From Thermoleophilia bacterium (GTDB lineage: Bacteria > Actinomycetota > Thermoleophilia > RBG-16-64-13): a stretch of 5,102 nt of DNA. Location of the stretch: positions 1 through 5,102 of the forward strand of contig JAFGIH010000369.1 of the NCBI GenBank assembly GCA_016929985.1, given 5' to 3'. The position numbers were made by a program, and so were the translations under genes. Under the pieces are notes generated by a model. It searched no databases. It was not told where the DNA came from and saw only the letters and a list, made by a program, of their open reading frames with translations. Below are positions 1 through 5,102 of this stretch, in pieces. Each line of letters opens with the position of its first letter. The stretch's first letter is position 1.

Positions 1-1
1 A

Positions 2-985
2 ATGCTCGAGCCTTCTTTCGGCGCCGTCAACCTGGAAGACATCAGCCAGCCCAACTGCTTCAAGGTGCTCGACACTCTGCGTGAGGAGTGCGACATCCCG
101 GTGTGGCACGACGATGCGCAGGGTACCGCCAGCGTGACGCTGGCCGGGCTCACCAACGCGCTCAAGGTGGTCGGAAAAGAGATGAAGGACGTCCGCGTGG
201 TGCTCATGGGCGCCGGCGCCGCCAACAGCACCATCGCGCGACTGATCCTGGCCGACGGGGCCGACCCCGAGAAGATGATCGTTTTTGACACCAAGGGCGG
301 TCTCCACAAGGGTCGCGACGACGTCAAGGCCGACAAGGCCTTCTATCGCAAGTGGGAGCTTTGCGAGGCCACCAACCCGGGTCGCATCAATAGCGAAGAG
401 GAAGCCTTCAAGGGCGCCGACGTGGTGATAGGGGCGTCGCAGCCCGGCGCCATCAAGCCGGAGTGGATCAAGACCATGGCGCCCAAGGCCATCGTGTTCG
501 CGTGCGCCAACCCGGTGCCGGAGATTTATCCCTACGCCGCCAAGGAGGCGGGCGCCTACGTGGTGGCCACCGGACGGGGCGACTTCCCCAACCAGGTGAA
601 CAACTCCATCGGTTTCCCGGGCATCCTCAAGGGCGCCTTGCTGGTGCGGGCCCGCAAGATAACCGACGAGATGGCCATCTCCGCCGCGCACGCGGTGGCC
701 AAGTTCGCCGAAGAGAAGAAGGGCATCAATCCCGACTACATCATGCCCACCATGCAGGAGACCGAGGTCTTCGCCCAAGAGGCGGCCGACGTAGCCGTGC
801 AGGCCATCAAGGACGGCGTGGCCAGGGTGGAGCTCACCTGGGATGAGGTCTACAATACGACCTTGGCCGACGTCAAAGAGGCGCGGGCGATAATCGACCT
901 GCTTCAGACGAACGAGTTCATCAAGGCTCCCGATCTGAAGATGCTTGAGGACGCGCGCGACAAGGCGGTAGCGGCAGTCAAGTGA
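2..985 (+). CDS. Malic enzyme (malate dehydrogenase, oxaloacetate-decarboxylating), C-terminal part; 5' end outside window
   Basis: This enzyme oxidatively decarboxylates malate to pyruvate and CO2 with reduction of NAD(P), in the cytosol, linking the TCA cycle to pyruvate. Numbering from the ATG at base 2: NLEDI (10-14) and HDD (36-38) supply the acidic metal ligands. The Rossmann nucleotide loop GAGAAN is at 70-75, NPVPE at 170-174, and FPNQVNN (195-201) followed by GFPG is the substrate/cofactor-binding Asn segment. An Asp closing the second beta strand (VFD, 94-96) hints at NAD rather than NADP; that is inference. Bacterial malic enzymes are usually about 400 residues or more and have a catalytic Tyr/Lys domain before NLEDI. 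The first visible Met is therefore almost certainly internal and over 100 residues are missing. The C-terminus ends with a charged helical stretch of about 50 residues after the conserved core. The TGA stop is at 983-985, followed by a 48-base gap to the next + strand gene. Confidence 0.93.
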   Translation: MLEPSFGAVNLEDISQPNCFKVLDTLREECDIPVWHDDAQGTASVTLAGLTNALKVVGKEMKDVRVVLMGAGAANSTIARLILADGADPEKMIVFDTKGGLHKGRDDVKADKAFYRKWELCEATNPGRINSEEEAFKGADVVIGASQPGAIKPEWIKTMAPKAIVFACANPVPEIYPYAAKEAGAYVVATGRGDFPNQVNNSIGFPGILKGALLVRARKITDEMAISAAHAVAKFAEEKKGINPDYIMPTMQETEVFAQEAADVAVQAIKDGVARVELTWDEVYNTTLADVKEARAIIDLLQTNEFIKAPDLKMLEDARDKAVAAVK

Positions 986-1020
986 CAGGCGATTGTCGCC
1001 GCGTGATGCGGGCGGCGGGG

Positions 1021-1025
1021 GGAGG
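1021..1025 (+). promoter_or_regulatory. Ribosome binding site (GGAGG) for the membrane/zinc-ribbon protein
   Basis: GGAGG lies 8 bases upstream of the ATG at 1034, an ideal Shine-Dalgarno sequence and spacing. It fixes the start of this gene. It also contrasts with the - strand genes of the window, none of which has a comparably strong site before its first possible start. Confidence 0.8.
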
Positions 1026-1033
1026 TAGAAGTC

Positions 1034-1909
1034 ATGCCTAGCTGGGCCTGGGACTGGGGCTGGAACGGCGGCATAAGCGGGCTCGCGGCCTTTGGGGTCA
1101 TCATCGGCCTTGCCATCTATCTCGTGCCCCTGTTCTTCTTCCTGCTCAATCTGCGCAATCTTCTTGAGAAGGTGGACGTCCGCAATCGCGCGATGTCTCC
1201 GGAGAACGTGTGGCTCAACTTCATCCCCGTCTTCAATCTGGGGTGGTCGCTCTATACGGTGACGAAGGTCAGGGATTCCGTGCGCGACGAGTATCGCAGC
1301 CGTGGCTGGGCCGTCGACAGCGACCTTGGCTACAACGTGGGTGTGGCCGCGGGCATCCTCTTGATCTGTTCGGTCGTGCTGGGTTGGGTGCCGGTCATAG
1401 GCTTCGGACTGAGTGTCGCCTTTCTGGTCTGCTGGGTGATCTACTGGCTCAAGACCAACGACCTGAAGAACCGGCTCGTTGCGACTGGGGCCTGGGCAGG
1501 TCCCGCCGGCTACGGCCCCGGATCGGGTCCCGGCGGTTTTGGTCCCGGCGGTCCTGGTCCCGGCGGTCCGGGCCCCTATTCGCGCCCAACGGCCCCCATG
1601 GGCGGTGCGTACCCTCCGGCGGGTCCGGCGCCCGCTTCGCACACGCCACAAAGGTCACAGACACCGGGGGCATCGGGAACCCAGCCCACGCGCTGCGGGG
1701 CCTGCGGAGCCACCATCCTCGCGGGCGATAGGTTCTGCCAGTCGTGTGGGCTGCCTCTGCCTCAACAGAGGTGGCCGGTCACGGAGCCATCAGCGGCCGC
1801 GGATACGGCTGCCGCTGACACGGCAACGGCTGATCCACCGGCCGCGGAGCCGGCGGCGGCTGAGCCCGCGGACACACCCGACGCGCCGGCCGGCAGGGAC
1901 GAGCTCTAA
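1034..1909 (+). CDS. Uncharacterised multi-pass membrane protein with Gly/Pro linker and C-terminal zinc ribbon
   Basis: I do not recognise a named function. The 291 residues fall into four parts. First is a Trp-rich N-terminus (W4, W6, W8, W10) and a hydrophobic segment at about 14-40. Next, residues 50-90 hold an Arg-x-Met-x-Pro start, a hydrophobic VWLNFIPVFNLGW stretch and then a charged helix; similar segments occur in bacterial membrane proteins of unknown function. A long hydrophobic hairpin follows at about 101-139, probably two membrane spans. Then come a Gly/Pro-rich linker (about 153-200), a zinc ribbon of CxxC-x10-CxxC form (C221, C224, C235, C238), and an Ala/Pro/Asp/Glu tail from about 250. 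No signal peptidase site is evident. The start is supported by GGAGG at 1021-1025. It may be co-transcribed with the malic enzyme upstream, but the gap of 48 bases leaves that open. The TAA stop overlaps the opposing gene's stop. Zinc binding and membrane location are inferred from motifs alone. Confidence 0.82.
   Translation: MPSWAWDWGWNGGISGLAAFGVIIGLAIYLVPLFFFLLNLRNLLEKVDVRNRAMSPENVWLNFIPVFNLGWSLYTVTKVRDSVRDEYRSRGWAVDSDLGYNVGVAAGILLICSVVLGWVPVIGFGLSVAFLVCWVIYWLKTNDLKNRLVATGAWAGPAGYGPGSGPGGFGPGGPGPGGPGPYSRPTAPMGGAYPPAGPAPASHTPQRSQTPGASGTQPTRCGACGATILAGDRFCQSCGLPLPQQRWPVTEPSAAADTAAADTATADPPAAEPAAAEPADTPDAPAGRDEL
1526..1570 (+). repeat. Three tandem 15-base repeats encoding GPGGF/GPGGP/GPGGP
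   Basis: Units at 1526-1540, 1541-1555 and 1556-1570 share the first twelve bases (ggtcccggcggt) and differ only in the last three (ttt, cct, ccg). The repeat is in frame and encodes residues 165-179 of the membrane/zinc-ribbon protein, building its flexible linker. Near-identity at the DNA level suggests recent slippage expansion, so copy number may vary between strains. Confidence 0.85.
1906..1909. other. Overlapping convergent stop codons
   Basis: The + strand TAA (1907-1909) and the - strand TAG (1906-1908) share two base pairs, so the two opposing coding regions overlap by four bases. No intergenic terminator can fit here. Any terminator of either transcript must lie inside the opposing gene, or the transcripts overlap. 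Confidence 0.95.
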
Positions 1910-2856
1910 GGCTCGAAGGTGACCCGGTTGCGGCCTTCGGCCTTGCTCCGGTAGAGCAGGGTATCGGCGCGTGAGACGAGTGAGTCGGGCGTGTCGAGCG
2001 GCCGGACGAGAGTGGCCCCAATAGAGATGGTGACCCGCAGTTCGCTGTCTTTCTCAGTCAGATAGGAGTTGGCCACCAACATACGGAGCTTGTCCGCGGT
2101 CGCCGCCAAGGTCTTTTCGGTGACACCTTCCAGAATGGCCAGGAATTCCTCTCCGCCCCAGCGGGCGATGGCGTCGGTGGTCCTCAGGTTGTGGTTGAGG
2201 GTCTGTGCCACCATCTTGAGAACCCGGTCACCGGTCTCGTGGCCGTAGGTGTCGTTGATCTGCTTGAAGTGATCGATGTCGATGAACAGCAGTCCCGTTC
2301 TGCTCTTCGAACGCCGGTCTTGCTGCAGTGAGGCCTCGAGCCTGTCCATCATGCTGCGGCGATTGCCCACCTGGGTCAGGTGGTCGGTCTCGGTGGCAAG
2401 ACTGAGTTCGTCCAATCGCCTGAGGGCATCGAGGAGTGCCGAGCTGTCGCTAAACGTTTCGATGACCCCCACGATGTCGCCATCGGCGTTACGCACGGGA
2501 TTGGTGCGGACGAGCACGGGGACCCGGTAACCCTCTTTGTGATGCAGGTAGACCCGGACCTCGCGTGGTTCGCCGTCGGCGAGCGCCGCCGAGACCGGGC
2601 AGCCCTTCTTGCAGAGCGACGTACCTTCGTCGTCCACGTGCATGAGTATCCCGTCGGCACACGACGAGCCGCGCACCTCATCCGCCGAGTAGCCCGTGAT
2701 CCTCTCAGCGGCGGCGTTCCAATACAGGATGCGTCGCTGCGGATCGACGTAGTACACACCGTCGCTGACGTGGTCGAGTATCGCCCGGTAGAAGCCCTCT
2801 TCTCCGTCCACTCCTGCCTCCGGAGGCCGCATCTGAGATGACCTAGGTTGTGGCAT
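1906..2856 (-). CDS. PAS-GGDEF diguanylate cyclase with a cysteine cluster in the PAS domain
   Basis: This predicted diguanylate cyclase joins two GTP molecules into the second messenger c-di-GMP. It lacks membrane segments, so it should be cytosolic. A PAS domain spans about 21-136 (FYRAILDHVSDGVYYVD start, WNAAAERITGYS middle, PAC-like end). A short helical linker (about 138-156) leads to the GGDEF domain (157-316). The active loop is GGEEF (234-238). FIDIDHFKQIND (191-202) gives metal ligand D193 and substrate residue N201, and D210 follows in GHETGD. The inhibitory I-site RTTD (225-228) sits exactly five residues before GGEEF, so feedback inhibition by c-di-GMP is expected. C66, C82 and C86 form an unusual cluster within the PAS domain. 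The first ATG (2856) overlaps alr by 14 bases and has no clear Shine-Dalgarno. Met9 (ATG at 2832) has AGGT eight bases upstream and lies 10 bases after the alr stop, so it is a credible alternative giving 308 residues. The TAG stop overlaps the convergent gene. Confidence 0.93.
   Translation of the reverse strand: MPQPRSSQMRPPEAGVDGEEGFYRAILDHVSDGVYYVDPQRRILYWNAAAERITGYSADEVRGSSCADGILMHVDDEGTSLCKKGCPVSAALADGEPREVRVYLHHKEGYRVPVLVRTNPVRNADGDIVGVIETFSDSSALLDALRRLDELSLATETDHLTQVGNRRSMMDRLEASLQQDRRSKSRTGLLFIDIDHFKQINDTYGHETGDRVLKMVAQTLNHNLRTTDAIARWGGEEFLAILEGVTEKTLAATADKLRMLVANSYLTEKDSELRVTISIGATLVRPLDTPDSLVSRADTLLYRSKAEGRNRVTFEP
2173..2184 (-). other. c-di-GMP inhibitory site (RxxD) codons of the diguanylate cyclase
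   Basis: These codons encode RTTD, residues 225-228, separated by five residues from the GGEEF active loop encoded at 2143-2157. This is the canonical spacing of the allosteric I-site in catalytically active, product-inhibited diguanylate cyclases. Confidence 0.85.
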
Positions 2857-4003
2857 GCTGGTCGTTGCCGTTCACAAAGCGTCGCTCGCTTCGGTCTAGG
2901 GCGATGTCGCAGGTGACCTCGTAGTTGATAGTTCCCAGCCGCTTGGCGACTTCCTCCACCGTTATGCGGTCGTCGCCGTCGGGCCCTATGAGCGTCACGG
3001 TATCACCCACGTGCACCGCCCCGTCGGTACCCACGTTGACGCCGAAAGAGTCCATGGAGATGCGGCCTGCCACCGGGTAGCGGCGGCCCCTTATGAGCAC
3101 CTCTCCGTTGTTGCTGAGGGCGCGGAACACCCCGTCTCCGTAGCCGATGGGCACCAAGGCCACGTCGGTGGGACACTCGGGCCTGAAGGTGTGGCCGTAG
3201 CCGACGCCCTCTCCCCGGGCCACCCTCTTGACGAGGGCCACCTGCGACCGCCACGCGAGGGCGGGGCGCAGGCCCTCGGACAGGGCGTCTTCTTGCCAGG
3301 GAGAAAGCCCGTAGACCGCGCATCCACACCGCACCATGTCGAGATGTGAGTGCGACGCGCAGACGGTGGCGGCGCTGTTGGCCGCGTGGGCGGCGACGGT
3401 GGGCCACTCCCGGCGCACTCGCTCGACGGCAGGGAGAAACCTCTCGAGCTGAAAGTCGACGGTGGCGGGGTCTTCGGTGACGCAGGCGAAGTGGGTCATG
3501 ACGCCGGCGAGTTCGATCTCGGTGATGCCTCTGATGGACTCGAGAAATGGGTCCACCTGCTCGGGAAAGAGCCCCTGGCGGTTCATGCCGCTGTCGATCT
3601 TGAGATGTACGCGGAGCCTGAGGCCCGATCCGCGCAGGGTGGGGAGGACTCCGGCCATGTGGTCGCTCACCACAGCAAAATCGACGTCTTGTCTGGCCAT
3701 CTCCTCGTATTGGTCGAGGCTGTAGAGGGGACCCATGACCAGGATGCCGCCGCGAAAACCGGCGTCGCGCAGATCCACCGCCTCCTCGGCTGTGGCCACC
3801 GCGACCCCGTGCGCTCCGGCAGCCACCGCGGCGCGGGCTACGGGGAGGGTACCGTGACCGTAGCCGTCGGCCTTCACCGCCACCAACATGCGGCTGCCCG
3901 GGCAGAGCAAAGAACGGAGGTGAGCCACGTTGTGGCGGATGGCGGCCAAGTCGATGAGTACGCTGCTGCGGGGAGAGGTGTTCACGGGCGCAAAGCCTAG
4001 CAC
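2843..4003 (-). CDS. alr: Alanine racemase (PLP-dependent, L-Ala/D-Ala)
   Basis: Alanine racemase interconverts L- and D-alanine in the cytosol and supplies D-Ala for peptidoglycan precursors. The 386 residues are near the usual family length of about 360-390. The N-terminal TIM barrel (about 15-240) carries the PLP lysine K44 in VAVKADGYGHG. KIDSGMNRQG (135-144) holds K135, the position often carbamylated in the family, and R142. The C-terminal beta domain (about 245-375) carries the second catalytic base Y269 in GVGYGHTF, and GRISMD (313-318) gives the conserved Met-Asp that shapes the substrate entry. All key residues are present, so the enzyme should be active. The first possible start is GTG at 4003, 16 bases after the stop of the upstream phosphatase gene. 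A second in-frame GTG, Val7 at 3985, is also plausible, and neither has a visible Shine-Dalgarno, so coupling to upstream translation is likely. The biosynthetic (alr) and catabolic (dadX) roles cannot be separated by sequence. No D-amino-acid dehydrogenase gene adjoins it, which weakly favours biosynthesis. Confidence 0.97.
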   Translation of the reverse strand: MLGFAPVNTSPRSSVLIDLAAIRHNVAHLRSLLCPGSRMLVAVKADGYGHGTLPVARAAVAAGAHGVAVATAEEAVDLRDAGFRGGILVMGPLYSLDQYEEMARQDVDFAVVSDHMAGVLPTLRGSGLRLRVHLKIDSGMNRQGLFPEQVDPFLESIRGITEIELAGVMTHFACVTEDPATVDFQLERFLPAVERVRREWPTVAAHAANSAATVCASHSHLDMVRCGCAVYGLSPWQEDALSEGLRPALAWRSQVALVKRVARGEGVGYGHTFRPECPTDVALVPIGYGDGVFRALSNNGEVLIRGRRYPVAGRISMDSFGVNVGTDGAVHVGDTVTLIGPDGDDRITVEEVAKRLGTINYEVTCDIALDRSERRFVNGNDQHATT

Positions 4004-4019
4004 ACGGACCGTACGGGGG

Positions 4020-5102
4020 CTACGGTGACGGTGTCGCTTCGCCGTTCTTGGTTGATATGAGCAGGATGGCTACGTCGTCGGCGAAGCGGCCGCCGCTGTT
4101 CGCCTCGAGCTCGTTCATGAGGATGTCGAGTTGCTCGGCGCCGAGGGGCCGTTCCGCCCAAGCCCCGAGGCGCTCCTTCAGGCGGTCTTCGCCGTAGCGC
4201 CGGGTGGAGCCCGGCGCTACGCGGATGTCGATGAGCCCGTCGGTGTAGCAGAAGAGGCTCCATCGCTGGGGCAGTGGGAATTCGTGGTCGGGAAGGCGAT
4301 CGTCATTGCCCACGCCGAGCGGGGGAATGGGTTGAGTGTCCAGGGAAGCGACCTCTCCGGCGATGAGGAGAGGGGGCATGTGGCCGGCGTTCACAAACGA
4401 GACGGTGTTGCGTTCGAAGTCTATGTGTCCCGCGATGATGGTGGCGAAGATGGTGGGCTGCGTTCTCTCAGCCACCAGCATCTTGCGCATCACATCGACG
4501 GTCTCGGGGGTGCTCACTCCCACCATGGTCAGCGCCTTCCACGTGGAGCGGAGCGTGGCTCCCAGGGCGGCGGCATCCGGACCGTGGCCGCTGACATCGC
4601 CCATGATGAAGCTCAGGTCGCGCTCTCCCACGACCGTTGAACCCAGGAAGTCGCCTCCAAGACGAAGGCGCTGCTCGCCCGTCCGGTAGCGGGTAGTCAC
4701 GCTCACCAGCGGGTGTTCGACGGGTGTGGTGGGCAATAGGCTGGCTTCCAGCCGGGCGTGCAAACGTTCTGCCGACGCGTTGATCAGGGCCAGCTCGACC
4801 TGATCGGCGAACCGCTCCACCACTACCAGGAAGGTCTCGTCAGGCTCGATCCTGTACTCATCCCAGACGAGCACGAGCAGATTCTGGGGCCCCCTTTCGT
4901 CGAAACGCAGAGGCACATAGAGCGCCGAACGGGTGCCCACCTGCTCGATCACCTCTGGTGGCCAAGGCCGGTTGGTCCGGGTCACATCGGTGATGTCGGG
5001 GACGAAGGTGGGCGCAGGGCTCTGTATCTCGCGTGCGAGTGGCATGTCTTCTCTCAGCGGGAAAGTGCGGCCCGGCGTGAGCGACACTACGGCCGGGATG
5101 GA
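4020..5102 (-). CDS. GAF-SpoIIE/PP2C serine phosphatase (RsbU-like), 5' end outside window
   Basis: This predicted Mn/Mg-dependent serine/threonine phosphatase belongs to the RsbU/SpoIIE group, which typically dephosphorylates anti-sigma-factor antagonists. Numbered from the GTG at 5087, residues 1-100 resemble the C-terminal two thirds of a GAF sensor domain (LAREIQSPAPTFVPDI, then GTRSALYVPL). A helix with LEASLLPTTP (113-122), typical of the entry to this phosphatase family, follows. Metal-binding motifs are GGDF (144-147), GDVSGHG (163-169), YTDG (281-284) and DDVA (337-340); NAGHMPP (233-239) is also conserved. All catalytic aspartates are present. The reading frame stays open past that GTG to the window edge (upstream residues SIPAV) and the GAF domain would be cut there, so I treat the GTG as an internal valine and the gene as truncated by the window. 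More sensor domains may lie upstream. No STAS antagonist or HATPase anti-sigma gene is present within this window. The TAG stop (4020-4022) lies 16 bases before alr. Confidence 0.92.
   Translation of the reverse strand, partial: SIPAVVSLTPGRTFPLREDMPLAREIQSPAPTFVPDITDVTRTNRPWPPEVIEQVGTRSALYVPLRFDERGPQNLLVLVWDEYRIEPDETFLVVVERFADQVELALINASAERLHARLEASLLPTTPVEHPLVSVTTRYRTGEQRLRLGGDFLGSTVVGERDLSFIMGDVSGHGPDAAALGATLRSTWKALTMVGVSTPETVDVMRKMLVAERTQPTIFATIIAGHIDFERNTVSFVNAGHMPPLLIAGEVASLDTQPIPPLGVGNDDRLPDHEFPLPQRWSLFCYTDGLIDIRVAPGSTRRYGEDRLKERLGAWAERPLGAEQLDILMNELEANSGGRFADDVAILLISTKNGEATPSP

Noticed and set aside
2..4. ATG at base 2 as the true start of the malic enzyme
   Set aside because: It falls in the middle of the conserved catalytic region just before NLEDI, and the family's N-terminal domain with catalytic Tyr and Lys would be missing. 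The gene is cut by the window edge.
988..1000. Possible terminator after the malic enzyme gene
   Set aside because: The stem is only five base pairs with a three-base loop and no T-run follows, so it does not qualify as an intrinsic terminator.
1479..1922. 147-residue + strand frame within the membrane/zinc-ribbon gene
   Set aside because: Its translation is Arg/Pro-rich, typical of a shifted frame in GC-rich DNA, whereas the chosen frame has a ribosome binding site, membrane spans and a zinc ribbon.
2380..2841. 153-residue + strand frame opposite the PAS domain
   Set aside because: It lies inside the confirmed PAS-GGDEF coding region and shows no motif of its own or ribosome binding site of note.
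3350..4000. 216-residue open frame on the + strand, antisense to alr
   Set aside because: It lies entirely opposite a well-supported alanine racemase. Its translation is low-complexity Gly/Val/His-rich with no recognisable motif, as expected from the GC-biased codons of the real gene.
4131..4640. 169-residue open frame on the + strand opposite the PP2C phosphatase
   Set aside because: The opposite strand has every metal-binding motif of the phosphatase family. This frame is Gly/His/Glu-rich without domain signatures and is a shadow.
5085..5087. GTG at 5087 as the true start of the phosphatase gene
   Set aside because: The reading frame remains open to the window edge and the GAF domain would be cut at its N-terminus by this start, so the codon is most likely an internal valine.

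Overview
The window is GC-rich (roughly 60-65% by eye), densely coded, and looks like an ordinary chromosomal stretch from a bacterium. Strong GC bias at third codon positions, a RsbU-type PP2C phosphatase, and a multi-pass protein with a Gly/Pro linker and zinc ribbon suggest an Actinomycetota-like or other high-GC lineage. That placement is a low-confidence inference. No RNA gene, CRISPR array, insertion sequence, integrase or attachment site is visible. No gap between genes exceeds about 50 bases.

Layout: two genes on the + strand (bases 1-1909) converge on three genes on the - strand (5102-1906). The + strand opens with the C-terminal part of a malic enzyme, whose N-terminus lies outside the window. 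A 48-base gap with a good ribosome binding site follows, then an uncharacterised membrane protein ending in a Gly/Pro linker, a four-cysteine zinc ribbon and an acidic Ala/Pro tail. Its TAA stop overlaps the TAG stop of the opposing gene, so there is no intergenic space between the converging units.

Read in its own direction, the - strand runs: a GAF-SpoIIE/PP2C serine phosphatase (N-terminus cut by the window edge), 16 bases, alanine racemase (alr), then a PAS-GGDEF diguanylate cyclase that overlaps alr by 14 bases if the first ATG is used. The spacing suggests one transcript. It would join a cell-wall precursor enzyme (D-alanine supply) to two signalling outputs, protein dephosphorylation and c-di-GMP synthesis. 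Nothing in the sequence proves a functional link.

All catalytic motifs that can be inspected are intact. The points most worth a second look are a three-cysteine cluster inside the PAS domain of the cyclase, the architecture of the unrecognised membrane/zinc-ribbon protein, the phosphatase-alr-cyclase arrangement, and several uncertain start sites. I found no convincing evidence of a new multi-gene system.
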